From Armigeres subalbatus (Eukaryota > Arthropoda > Insecta > Diptera > Culicidae): DNA of 64,000 nt. Below, one piece after another: positions 22,930 through 34,014 of the stretch. A program made the position numbers and the translations under genes. The DNA lies in NCBI RefSeq assembly GCF_024139115.2, contig NC_085139.1, positions 14,479,533-14,543,532 of the forward strand, given 5' to 3'. The notes under the pieces are model-generated. The model did not search any database and had not been told where the DNA came from. It worked only from the letters and a program-made list of their open reading frames with translations. How positions within the stretch are numbered: position 1 is the stretch's first letter; every line of letters begins with the position of its first letter.

Positions 22930-24690
22930 GCAATCGCGGCGGTCGAAACGCATTTTGATCAGTGCATCAAGTGCTAGAGTGAGAGTGAAGAGTGAAGGTC
23001 CGATGAAAATCGCCTGAAAAATTGCTAAAAAAAAGTGGAAAAGTGTTATCGTCACATGCTTTATCCAACAAAAACAAACATCCATAGCCCGGCTGATTCC
23101 ATTCAATCGTCGATGGTGTGGGTCACGCTGTGTATGATGGGAGAGAAATCGAAATAAAAAAAAGTGCCAGAAAGTTTGAAATCCTTCTAAAAATTTGAAA
23201 ATCTGAAAAGTGTCCGATCGTCACTCCAGGAGTACTGCAGTGTCTTCCAAAAGTGTGTGAGTGGTGGGGGTGGGGTACACAATTTCGCGTACACCTACAA
23301 AAACCATACGTTGAAGGGACAAAGAAGGTAAGATCATTCCTTTTTACCTTACTTTCGTTCCTTTGGGGTAGGTAACGGGTGACCGTTGCCACTAGAGAGT
23401 TCAACGTAAGCTAGCATGGCGGCCGTTAGTCCTAGTAGCGGCGACTCAGGAGGTTCGGTGACGCGCAGACTACCGACTTTTATGGATCCAACAAATAAAT
23501 TCGGAGAATAGACGTTTTTGCAGCTGACCGGCAAAGACGAAACCCCGCTCCCGAAAAACCCCGTTTGTCATCGGAAAGTCTGTAGAGGCATGTGCTGTTT
23601 CGATTGAGAATGCCAAAACCGAGGCACCAGGGACCAAGTACACCCTGAGGGCCCGTGATCCGGCTCAAGTTGCCCGACTACTAAAGTTGACGAAATTAAT
23701 CGATGGAACCGAAGTAGAAATTTCCCCGCACCCAAACTTGACTTGATCCACATGGAGGAGAAGGATATACTGTTAGAGCTTACCAAGTAAAGGGTCGTCC
23801 GTGTACAGCGAATCACCAAGGACGAGAACGGAAAAGAGTGAATACGCCAGCTCTGCTCCTTACGTTTAGTAAGACAACCTACCCGGAGCATATAAAAATA
23901 GGTCTTTTGCGTGTTGCCACTCGTCCATACTGCCCAAATCCAATGCCTTGCTATGGATGTTTTGGCTATGGTCACACTCGTGTTCGATGCCCTGGACCGC
24001 AACGCTGCTTCAACTGTTCTGGTGACTATCACGGGGAAGAGGAGTGCAACGAGGCACCATTCTACCAGAATTGTAAGGGAAATCATCGTCCGACCAACCG
24101 CCAGTGTCCGGTTTACAAAAATGAAACAGAGGTCATTAAAATAAAGGTGTAACTTAAGCTTCCCGGAGGCTAGAAACCGAGCCGAACAGCAAGCAGGAGG
24201 TAACTATGCGCAGGCAGCAGCTCAACCGAATGCTTTCGAGAAAAGGCTAAAGGAACTCGAAATAGCCATGGAACGAAAAGACGATGAAATCACCAAATTG
24301 CTGGAGGAAGTCAGACAAAAGGATGAGCGCAACGATCAAATGATGTCCTTCATTAAAAAAACCAAGCAGCATGCCGGCCAAGTAAAACAGAGCCATACTA
24401 ATGAATCCGTTAACCAGGAAAAGCCGTGTAACCGTGAGCAACGACCACTAGCCCGACCTAGCCCCCGCCGTTCAGGAGATTAAGCGAGGACGAGCCCCGA
24501 AATACAACCCTCCAAAACCGGCCACCTCACCAGATCCAAGCCCGCCGCCGAAAAAAAAACCACCGTCACCCACGACCTAACGGCAGTGGACTTCTCCACC
24601 GAGGAGTCGGAGATACCGGAAACTAACCCTAATCAAGGTCTTCGATAATTTCACTCCCCAATGACGCATGGAATACAATGACGTCGACTG
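22930..24690 (+). mobile_element. Jockey-clade retrotransposon, 5' UTR and ORF1 only
   Basis: The 5' leader begins around 22930-22950 and leads to ORF1 at 23416. The element breaks off at about 24690, where a MITE sits, and no ORF2 (endonuclease/RT) is visible beyond it. Its extent is judged by composition and ORF1 homology only. Confidence 0.6.
23416..24650 (+). pseudogene. Jockey ORF1 (gag-like) with zinc knuckles, broken
   Basis: Starts MAAVSPSSGDSG, then breaks into several frames. Recognisable blocks are ARDPAQVARLLKLTKLIDGT (about 23650-23710), RVQRITKDENGK (about 23795), NTPALLLTFSKTTYPEHIK, and a zinc-knuckle region at 23940-24110 with CYGCFGYGHTRVRC (CX2CX4HX4C) and CFNCSGDYHGEEEC, followed by NHRPTNRQCPVYK. 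A charged coiled-coil-like stretch follows (ERKDDEITKLLEEVRQKDE). These proteins bind element RNA. At least one stop and several frameshifts make it inactive. Confidence 0.8.
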
Positions 24691-24691
24691 T

Positions 24692-24885
24692 CACGCAAAA
24701 AAACCTTCATGAATTCGTGAACTAACAAGTTCACGGTGTATTTTTTCGTGAACAGCCACGGATACGAGAACAAAGTCACGTTTCTGGAACGTTCTGGAAA
24801 ACGTGACTAATGTTCCTGAATCCATTAATTAAATCACGGTGTATTTTTGCTGGTTCACGAAATCGGGAACGCTTTTTTTTGCGTG
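24692..24885. mobile_element. MITE with CACGCAAAAAA termini (194 bp)
   Basis: Left end CACGCAAAAAAACC and right end GCTTTTTTTTGCGTG are inverted, and GAATTCGTGAAC / GGTTCACGAAATC continue the pairing for about 30 bp. It lies at the 3' limit of the Jockey fragment. The target duplication is unclear. Confidence 0.75.
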
Positions 24886-25039
24886 TACAAGAATTTTGAC
24901 CTATCAAAAACCTGGATCAACTAACATTCTGCTTTCGATTGTATGGAGTGGCCGTTACTTTGGATATCCAGGGATGTTCCATCAAATCCAAATCCGAACA
25001 GAGGACAGGATTTTTTAGCGTTTTCTATGGCTTGCTAAT

Positions 25040-25133
25040 GGGCCAAGCACAATGAATACAGTTGCTTGCGTTTTGACAGTTTTTCCATGAAAAAACTGTC
25101 AAAACATAAACAAACGTTACCATTCTTCGTGAC
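25040..25133. mobile_element. Short foldback, copy 2 (diverged)
   Basis: Same family as 15718-15814: GGGCCAAGCACAAT at the left, GTTTTGACAGTTTTTCC and its mirror at the centre. The outer right arm is diverged. Confidence 0.75.
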
Positions 25134-25219
25134 TCTTAAGATGACCGTTGAGCCGTAACGGTGTAGCTGCACTAAGGTGGCTCAAAATAACTTTATCCTT
25201 TTTTCTTATTTTTAAATCT

Positions 25220-25690
25220 CCGACGCAAATGTTCAAGGATCTCCAAATTGATGGTGAGTTGAGTTCAATTGATCTAACAGGTCAATTACGACTGATATCA
25301 ACCCGATAGCACCGCAGCGTATCCATAGAAGTCCCTTCAGTCCTTTCTAATACAAATATCATTCAAATAAGTCCAACGCAGATATTCAGGGTACTCAAAA
25401 ATATCCGGGAGTTGAGTTCAGTTGGTCTACCAGGTCAACTACGCCCGGCATCAAACCGACAGCAACCCAGCTTGTCCATTTAAGTTACTAGAGCCCGTTT
25501 GCATGCTGCACCAGTCAAGTAAGTCCAATGCAGATGTTCAGGGTTTTCCAAATTGTCCGGGAGTTGAGTTCAATTGACTTAGCAGGTTAATAATGCTTTG
25601 CATTAATTAAAAACCACCCAGCGTGTCCATATAAGTCTCTAGAGGCCTTTCAAATGCTTTACAAATCAAATAATGTCGAACGCAAAATTG
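25220..25690. repeat. 152-bp tandem repeat, three units
   Basis: CC(G/A)A(C/T)GCA.AT.TTCA starts lie at 25220, 25373 and 25525, with a fourth partial start at 25677. Each unit contains GGGAGTTGAGTTCA and a GTCCAT half-way mark. An inverted fragment of the unit lies at 26435-26515. Confidence 0.8.
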
Positions 25691-25977
25691 AGCAAATTTT
25701 TGTCCGGAATATATAGAATTTCTTTCCGATATTCTCTAAATTTTGGATAGGAATTCGAAGAATTTTTGCCTAACATTCTGGGAAGTCTGGAGAATTTCCT
25801 TGGAAAGGTCGGAGAATTTGTGTCCGATATTTTTTTTTAAAATCTTATCGAAAAATAGTAAATATTTCGGTGGTGGTTGTGTATGTCAAAATATTATACA
25901 AATTTTGCAAGGTTTTTAATACAGAACTGTATTGAAATCTGCTAGCCGCTAGATCGGTGATAGTTATAGTTTCATAC

Positions 25978-26395
25978 AAGGATGTTATCGATCATTTAGT
26001 AATTCGCGTTCGATCATTTAGTAGTTTGTCAATAACTCATTTCAGAGGTAAATTTCAAAATGTGTTGTATGGTGGACTTCTAGTGCGAAGGTTTTCTGCA
26101 ACTCTGCCTTATGGTTGATTGCTTGAATTCCACTAGTAACGGAGTAATAATTCAAAGTTTTAGTAACTTAGACTAAATTATAACAAAATTCCAATCATTT
26201 AGTTTAAGTTACTGCAACTAACGTTATAACTCCGTTACTAATGGAATTCAAACAACGAACCATAAGGCAGAGTTGCAGAAAAACTTTCACCAGAAGTCCA
26301 CCATACAACAAATTTTGAAATTCAGCTTCTGGAATGAGTTATTGACAACTACTAAATGATCGCACGCGAATTACTAAATGATCGATAACATCCTT
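25978..26395. mobile_element. 418-bp foldback element, about 190-bp arms
   Basis: Left arm AAGGATGTTATCGATCATTT is mirrored at the right end by AAATGATCGATAACATCCTT. Pairing continues through ATGGTGGACTTCT/AGAAGTCCACCAT and CTCTGCCTTATGGTT/AACCATAAGGCAGAG to a turn near 26187. CGATCATTTAGTA is repeated within each arm. No ORF; target duplication not identified. Confidence 0.92.
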
Positions 26396-26434
26396 GGCTC
26401 CATATAATGGAAACTATGCTATCGGTTTGATAGT

Positions 26435-26515
26435 TTTTCTGGTAGACCAATTGAACTAAACTCTCGGACGATTCGGAGAACTTAGAATATCTGCGTTCGA
26501 CTTAATTAAATGGTG
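26435..26515. repeat. Inverted fragment of the 152-bp repeat
   Basis: Reverse complement of the unit at 25373: TATCTGCGTTCGACTTA and TGGTAGACCAATTGAACT match. It lies just beyond the 418-bp foldback, so 152-bp repeat sequence flanks that element in mirror orientation. Confidence 0.7.
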
Positions 26516-26957
26516 AAGCATTCGCCATGGCTCTGGGTCTAGGCACATTAGGCCAAAACCAATGAAAATAAAAACAATCAATCCGGCGCTCTTCTAGAGC
26601 GTCTTCGACATTACAAGCCGAAACCGATGAAAAACAAAATAATCAATTCCAAACTGAAGCAATCTCTACTTACCGTAATTATTTCCTATCAGGATTAATT
26701 TGACATGATCGCCAAATGTGCGGCCTCAACTTAGCTTACACGTTCGCCCTCGTTAGTTGTTCGAATGAAGAAAAGCCGAAGTCACAGTCTACTGTTGGCT
26801 GATCAAATGCCATCATATCGTCCGTTATGCTGGAGAATATTGCATCTGTCAACTAAATACCAGGCATTGCAATATCATCTGAGCACAGGATATAATCTTT
26901 GCTTGTGCAAAGATATTATCCCTAATCAAAGAGCGCTCTGGAAAGATATTACCCATT

Positions 26958-27022
26958 TAATTCCACCACTTTTTCCACCACTTTTTCCACCACTTTTTTA
27001 GTGTTTTTTCCACTTTTTCACA
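26958..27022. repeat. CCACTTTTT minisatellite
   Basis: CCACCACTTTTT is repeated three times and then degenerates into TTTTTCCACTTTTTCAC. Simple-sequence origin. Confidence 0.8.
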
Positions 27023-27154
27023 GTGTACCACGTGAATTTGACGTCACACAATGCAATCGTGACGTCATGGCTCGTTTGGCTACACTAATTGACAGTTTGT
27101 TTGGCTACACTCGCCTTCGCCTCGGCACGTCTATGGAACCTATAGTGTCTATAG

Positions 27155-27220
27155 TACAAACTCGTTTTATGACAAGTTAAGACATTCCACTAAATAGCTC
27201 AAAATATTTTTTTTAACCAG
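27155..27220. mobile_element. Fragment of the ACAAACTCGT MITE family
   Basis: GTACAAACTCGTTTTATGAC followed by AAGACATTCCACTAAATAGC matches the flanks of the element at 37021-37198 and a third fragment at 58475-58550. Only one end is present here. Confidence 0.55.
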
Positions 27221-27233
27221 ATATTACCATTAA

Positions 27234-27540
27234 GGTCACTCCTGACGGAATCCAAGATTGAAAGTGCTCGCGTTTTCGGGGACACACCACTCGATTCAGA
27301 GGCGGCGCACAACTGTCATTTTTGTTGATTTAGCTTTGCTGCGTCGCAGCATGCGTGAAATAATAAAAATGACAGTTGTGCGTTGCTTCCGTATCAGGCG
27401 GGTGTCAAGGTGTCAGATTTTGGTTGCCACTAATCGAGTCAATGATTCCAGCACCACCACAACGGCACCACCATCCGTACCGAGTGGTGTGCCCCCGAAA
27501 ATGCGAGCACTTTTAATCTTGGATTCCGTCAGGAGTGACC
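27234..27540. mobile_element. TTAA-flanked MITE (307 bp)
   Basis: TTAA at 27230-27233 and 27541-27544 flanks inverted termini starting GGTCACTCCTGACGGAATCC, paired for about 66 bp with few mismatches. A second inner hairpin (CACAACTGTCATTTTT / AAAAATGACAGTTGTG) lies within. TTAA duplications are typical of piggyBac-type transposases, so it may be mobilised by one. No ORF of its own is called. Confidence 0.85.
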
Positions 27541-28425
27541 TTAAATGAAATTAAATGGAAATTAAATTTTGAGCATATGGTGATGATCCGGATAGCCAGC
27601 GCAGTTTGGGTTTTGTTCGCGTTGCGAAGACGGTGCTACAACAAAAGTTGTGATAAAATGTTTCTCCATGACGAACATTGAACTTTGTTTACTGAACGGA
27701 TAGATAACTGTTCCCAAAGTTTTCGGTTTTCCACGCGGTCGATTTCTTTTAGCAATTTACAACACCGATGGGTGTGTATTGTAGCGTAGCTTTTGCTGCA
27801 ATTTATTGTTATTTTAATTCAAGTATAATATATAACTTAGGTTTTACTCACATAAATCGGTTTGCAGTTTGCTTAAGGACGGTTTTACCGATCGGAATGA
27901 GCTCCGTATGCTTCCTGCATGAATAGGCTAAGTTAGGTTAAGCTTTAACAATAGAATTATGTAATTTACGATTTGCATGAAACTCGAGATATTTAGATAG
28001 GAACAATTAATCTTAGTAACTAACAATTTTAGCATGTAACTAGCTGTAAGAAATAGTTCAATTTTAATTTTATCAAATTGGTTCAAAGTATTTATTAGAT
28101 TATCTCCACCTTAGAATTCTCAACTATTGCAAGCACAATTCACCTTTAGAATTAATTATAAAGTGCATGACACACCAATCGTCACGGTCTGATTATGCGC
28201 TGTCATCCTGACAGGCCTGTCGACGAGCCTTCGGCTGCCAGTACCAACAATAACTGAGATCAATATCCCATGATCTCATCAGTATCTTTGCTCAGAGGAT
28301 CAAATGATGGGATAATTTGTAATGCCTGCTAAATATACACTGCGAGTAAACTACCTATTTTACAACATATATGTTTCTCTCACAGCATCATTCTGGTTCA
28401 GTTGTAATGCGGTGAGAAACCTGCT

Positions 28426-29110
28426 ATGGCGTGGACGTTTCTGGTGGTTGAGAAGAAGCTCGTTGACCGCTTCATAGCCATTTCAGCTTCCATTGGCCCT
28501 ATGAAGGATGAAGTAGCTGGAGAATATATTCGACAAAACCCCAGAGCTGCAAGAAAACGTATGCCGGTAAGTACCCAACAAAAATTAAAAGCTGATAAAA
28601 ACTTAATCCGCTAAAAATTGGCTTCTTCAGCTTAAAAACTAGCTTATTCAGCTTAAATTGTTTGTTGGGTAGAGGAGTGCCAGCAGAAAGGATACAGTCA
28701 TGTCACTACCGCCGAAGAACAGACAGACACCCCACTAAACAGGCTTGGTATCCTACGATCATCGTAGCCCATAACCCGAAGAATCCCGAAAATATCCGTC
28801 ACGCTTGGAACGCTGCAACGACGTTGCGAGGTGTTGGCCATAAACTCTCAGCTGTTATCAGGGTCGAAAATTCTGTTCGGCTTAGGCGGAAAACTTTCTG
28901 TGAAACTTTGAAGGAAATGGAGATTGAAGATCCAAAGCCATGGGAATGTTTCTACGGAATCTGGGGGATGAAAAGCTGGTAGCGACGCTGCCAGTGGCAA
29001 ACGACACAGAAGAGAGTTTTTGGAGCGATTTGGAACCCGAATGCGGATGAATTTTTGCTCTTGACGAATGATTGCGAAAAGTTGCAACCTTACCTGTTAA
29101 TCCAGGTACC
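28426..29110 (+). pseudogene. BEL/Pao retrotransposon relic, RT region
   Basis: Several frames together give blocks typical of the pre-RT and RT part of BEL/Pao polyproteins: DEVAGEYIRQNPRAARKRMP, ECQQKGYSHVTTAEEQT (about 28674), AWYPTIIVAHNPKNPENIR and AWNAATTLRGVG (the W.P...NP.KP..R..WDAA pattern), LNSQLLSG (28843-28866, another frame), and VFGAIWNPNADEFLL (about 29015), which resembles a later post-RT block. Residues between are missing, so the copy has internal deletions. A MITE interrupts it at 28574-28669. It runs into satellite array 2. Confidence 0.6.
28574..28669. mobile_element. TA-flanked MITE inside the BEL relic (96 bp)
   Basis: Inverted ends CCCAACAAA and TTTGTTGGG, with TA on each side (28572-28573 and 28670-28671). 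The interior is AT-rich with repeated GCTTA/TAAGC words. It interrupts the BEL relic between RKRMP and the ECQQKGY block. Confidence 0.75.
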
Positions 29111-29202
29111 CTTCGAGATTTTACATTCATTTAGGTACTTTGAGGAAGCTTTCAAATTCAAACTAAGTATAAACAAACTTTAAGGACTTTTGGAAACTTT
29201 TA

Positions 29203-32200
29203 TGCCTCTTGAAAGTAGGCTTCCCAGCCACTTGAAAGTAAACTTTCGCGATTTTCGAGCCTTTTAAAAGAAGGTTTCCGAGGATCTTAGAGGAAGACTT
29301 CTGAGCATTTTTGCAAGGACGCTTCTGAGTCTCTTGAAAGAAGACTTGCGATCCTCTCGAAAGAAGTCCTCCGAGCTTCTTGAAAGAAGACTTCCGAGTC
29401 TCTTGAAGGGAGGCTTCCGAGCCTCTTGAAAGAAGGCCTCCGAACCTCTTGAAAGAAGGCTTCTGAGCCTCTTGAAAGGAGGCTTCCGAGCCTCTTGAAA
29501 GCTTCCGAGTCTCTTGAAAGGAGGCTTCCGAGCCTCTTGAAAGGAGGCTTCTGAGCGTCTTGAAAGGAGGCTTCCGAGCCTCTTGAAGAGGCTTCCAAGC
29601 CTCTTGAAAGGAGGCTTCCGAGCCTCTTTAAAGGAGGCTTCCGAGTCTCTTTAAAGGAGGCTTCGAGCCTCTTGAAAGGAGGCTTCTGGAGCCTCTTAAA
29701 AGGAGGCTTCAGCCTCTTGAAAGGATGCTTCTGAGCCTCTTGAAAGGATGCTTCCAGAGCCTCTTGAAGGAGGCTTCTGAGCCTCTTGAAAGGAGGCTTC
29801 CTGGAGCTCTTCTTGAAAGGAGGCTTCGAGCCTCTTGAAAGGGAGGCTTCTGAGCCTCTTGAAAGGAGGCTTCCTGAGCCTCTTGAAAGGAGGCTTCCTG
29901 AGGCCTCTTGAAAGGAGGCTTCTGAGCCTCTTGAAAGGAGGCTTCTGAGCCTCTTGAAAGGAGGCTTCCTGAGCCTCTTGAAAGGAGGCTTCTGAGCCTC
30001 TTGAAAGGAGGCTTCCTGAGCCTCTTGAGAAAGGAGGCTCTGAGCCTCTTGAAAGGAGGCTTCCAGAGCCTCTTGAAAGGAGGCTTTGAGCCTCTTGAAA
30101 GGAGGCTTGAGCCTTCTTGAAAGGAGGCTTCCAGGCCTCTTGAAAGGAGGCTTCCTGAGCCTCTTGAAAGGAGGCTTCGAGCCTCTTGAAAGGAGGCTCT
30201 GGAGCCTCTTGAAAGGAGGCCTGGAGCCTCTTGAAAGGAGGCTTCCTGAGCCTCTTGAAAGGAGGCTTCCTGAGCCTCTTGAAAGGAGGCTCTGGAGCCT
30301 CTTGAAAGGAGGCTTCTGAGCCTCTTGAAAGGAGGCTCTGGAGCCTCTTGAAAGGAGGCCTGGAGCCTCTTGAAAGGAGGCTTCCGAGCCTCTTGAAGGA
30401 GGCTGGGCCTCTTGAAAGGAGGCTTTCCGAGGCCTCTTGAAAGGAGGCTGGGCCTCTTGAAAGAGGCTGGGCCTGCCTTGAAGGGCTTCCAGGCTCTCTG
30501 AAACGAGGCTTCTTAAAAGGAGGATGCTGAGCGTCTCGAAAAGAGGCTTCCGAGCCTCTTGAAAGGAGGCTTCCGAGCCTCTTGAAACGAGGCTTCCGAG
30601 CCTCTTGAAACGAGGCTTCTTAAAAGGAGGATGCTGAGCGTCTCGAAAGAGGCTTCCGAGCCTCTTGAAAGGAGGCTTCCTGAGCCTCTTGAAAGGAGGC
30701 TTCCTGAGCCTCTTGAAAGGAGGCTTCAGGCCTCTTGAAAGGAGGCTTTGAGGCCTCTTGAAAGGAGGCTTCAGAGCCTCTTGAAAGGAGGCTGAGCCTC
30801 TTGAAAGGAGGCTTCCAGGCCTCTTGAAATGAGGCTTCTGAGCCTCTTGAAAGGAGGCTCTGAGCCTCTTGAAAGGAGGCTTTTCGAGCCTCTTGAAAGG
30901 AGGCTTCTGAGCCTCTTGAAAGGAGGCTTCCAGAGCCTCTTGAAAGGAGGAGGCTCTGAGCCTCTTGAAAGGAGGCTTCCAGGCCTCTTGAAAGGAGGCT
31001 TCTGAGCCTCTTGAAAGGAGGCTTCTGAGCTCTCTTGAAAGGAGGCTTCTGAGCCTCTTGGAAAGGAGGCTTCTGAGCCTCTTGAAAGGAGGCTTCCAGG
31101 CCTCTTGAAAGGAGGCTTCTGGAGCCGCTTGAAAGGAGGCTTCCGAGCCTCTTGAAAGGAGGCTTCCGAGCCTCTTGAAAGGAGGCTTCCGAGCCTCTTG
31201 AAAGGAGGCTTTCGAGCCTCTTGAAAGGAGGCTTTCGAGCCTCTTGAAAGAGGCTTCCGAGCCTCTTGAAACGAGGCTTCCGAGCCTCTTGAAACGAGGC
31301 TTCTTAAAAGGAGGATGCTGAGCGTCTCGAAAAGAGGCTTCCGAGCCTCTTGAAACGAGGCTTCCGAGCCTCTTGAAACGAGGCTTCTTGAAAGGAGGCT
31401 GCTGAGCGTCTCGAAAGGAGGCTTCCGAGCCTCTTGAAAGGAGGCTTCCGAGCCTCTTGAAAGGAGGCTTCCGAGCCTCTTGAAAGGAGGCTTCCGAGCC
31501 TCTTGAAAGGAGGCTTCCGAGCCTCTTGAAAGGAGGCTTCCGAGCCTCTTGAAAGGAGGCTTCTGAGCCTCTTGAAAAGAGGCTTCTGAGCCTCTTGAAA
31601 GGAGGCTTTCAGGCCTCTTGAAAAGAAGCTTTCGAGCCTCTGGAAAGAGGCTTCCTGAGCCTCTTGAGAGCGGGCTTCCACGGGCCTCTTGGAAACGAGG
31701 CTTCTTAAAAGGAGGATGCTGAGCGTCTCGAAAAGAGGCTTCCGAGCCTCTTGAAAGGAGGCTTCCGAGCCTCTTGAAACGAGGCTTCCGAGCCTCTTGA
31801 AACGAGGCTTCTTAACAGGAGGATGCTGAGCGTCTCGAAAGGAGGCTTCCGAGCCTCTTGAAAGGAGGCTTCCGAGCCTCTTGAAAGGAGGCTTCCGAGC
31901 CTCTTGAAAGGAGGCTTTCGAACATCTTGAAAGGAGGCTTTCTAGCATCTTGAAAGGAGGCTTCCTAGCTTCTTGGAAGAAGGCTTCCGAGCCTCTTGAA
32001 AGGAGGCTTCCTGAGGCCTCTTGAAAGGAGGCTTCTGAGCCTCTTGAAAGGAGGCTTCTGAGGCCTCTTGAAAGGAGGCTGGAGGCCTCTTGGAAAGGAG
32101 GCTTCCAGGCCTCTTGAAAGGAGGCCTCTGAGCCTCTTGAAAGGAGGCTCTGAGCCTCTTGAAAGGAGGCTTCTGAGCCTCTTGAAAGGAGGCTTCCAAG

Positions 32201-33767
32201 CCTCTTGAAAGGAGGCTTCTGAGCCTCTTGAAAGGAGGCTTCCTGAGCCTCTTGAAAGGAGGCTTCCTGGAGCCTCTTGAAAGGAGGCTTCCGAGCCTCT
32301 TGAAAGGATGCTTCCTGAGCCTCTTGAAAGGAGGCTTTCGGAGCCTCTTGAAAGGAGGCTTTCAGAGCCTCTTGAAGAGGCTCTGAGCCTCTTGAAACGA
32401 GGCTTCCAGGCCTCTTGAAACGAGGCTTCTTAAAGGAGGATGCTGAGCGTCTCGAAAGAGGGCTTCCTGAGGCCTCTTGAAAGGAGGCTTCTGAGCCTCT
32501 TGAAACGAGGCTTCTGAGCATCTTGAAACGAGGCTTCTGAGGCCTCTTGAAAGGATGCTTCCTGAGCCTCTTGAAAGGAGGCTTCTGAGCCTCTTGAAAG
32601 GAGGCTTTGAGCTCTTGAAAGGAGGCTTTCAGGCCTCTTGAAAGGAGGCTTTCGAGGCCTCTTGAAAGAGGCTTCTGAGCCTCTTGAACGAGGCTGAGAG
32701 CCTCTTGAAACGAGGCTTCCGAGCCTCTTGAAACGAGGCTTCTTAAAAGGAGGATGCTGAGCGTCTCGAAAAGAGGCTTCCGAGCCTCTTGAAAGGAGGC
32801 TTCCGAGCCTCTTGAAACGAGGCTTCCGAGCATCTTGAAACGAGGCTTCCGAGCCTCTTGAAAGGAGGCTTCCGAGCCTCTTGAAAGGAGGATTCTGATT
32901 ATCTTGAAAGGAGGGTTCCGAGCCTCTTGAAAGGAGGCTTGCGAACCTTTTGAAATAAGGCTTCCGAGCCTCTTGATAGAAGGCTTCTGAGCCTATTGAA
33001 AGGAGACTGCTGAGCCTACTAAAATAGGGCTTCTGAGCCTTTTGAAGAAAGGCTTGCGAGCCTCTTGGAAGAAAACTTCCGAGCTTCGTGAATAGAGGCT
33101 TCCTAACCTCTTGAAGGAGACTTCTGAGCCTCTTGACAGAAGGCTTCAGAGCCTCTTGGAAGGAAGCTTCTAAGCCTCTTGAAAGAAGGCCTTCGAGCCT
33201 CTTGAATGCAGGCCTCTGAGTCTCTGGAAAGAAGGCCGCCGAACCTCTTGAAAGGAGGCTTCCAAGCCTCTTAAAAGAGGCTTCCGATCCTCTTGAAAGG
33301 AAGCTTTCAAATCTCTTGAAAGGATGCTTCTGGGCCTCTTGAAAGGAGGTTTCTCATCCTCTTGAAAGAATGCTTCCGAGCCTCTTGGAAGAAGCCTTCC
33401 GAGCTTCTTGAAACGGGGCTTCCGAGCCACTTGAAAGGATGCTTCCGAGCCTCTTGAAAGAAGGCTTCCGAACCTGTTGAAAGAAGGCTTCCGAGCCGCT
33501 TGAAAGGAGGCTTCCGAGCTTCGTGAAATAAATTAGGCTACCGAGCCTCTTGAAAAAATGCTTCCGAGTCTCTTGAAAGAAGTCCTCGGGCATCTTGAAA
33601 GGAGGCCTCCAAGCTTCTTAAAAGGAGGCCTCCGAGCCTCTTGAAAGGAGGATACTGAACCTCTCGAAAGGAAGCTAAAGAGCTGCTTGGAAGAGGAGCT
33701 CCATGCTTCTCGCAACAAAGCTATTTAGCTTTTCGGAACAAGCCGTCATGCCTCTCAAATGAAGGCC
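29203..33767 (-). repeat. 23-bp satellite array 2 (about 200 units)
   Basis: Same 23-bp unit as 7245-9297 but inverted: GAGGCTTCCGAGCCTC with CTTGAAAG. The stop-free reading is therefore on the minus strand (for example 32833-31304, 509 codons). Both ends decay gradually (29203-29500 and 32880-33767). A variant unit containing GGATGCTGAGCGTCTCG recurs at 30522, 30629, 31313, 31397 (variant), 31714, 31821, 32438 and 32752. The middle also carries many one-base indels. Satellite DNA, not a gene. Confidence 0.93.
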
Positions 33768-34014
33768 TTTAGGTTCTAATTTTTAATCACTCTACGTTTT
33801 GTTCCACAGTCCTCCATACACTGTACTGGTTGTAGTGGCAGGATTCAATGGGTTTCGATTTGCTGATCGCAATTATCGATATTATGTACAATACAATGTT
33901 TTGGAATCTATCAAAACTTCATCAATAAGTTTTACTGAAAATTTAAAACAACCGTCATTATGCATTAATGTTCGAGGTGCCCCCTAAGGCCAGCGAAGGT
34001 ACCCCTAGGGCTAC

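Noticed and set aside
27034..27060. Pair of TGACGTCA sites as a cAMP-response enhancer
   Set aside because: Two 8-bp palindromes close together can be chance or part of a diverged inverted repeat; nothing nearby looks like a promoter.
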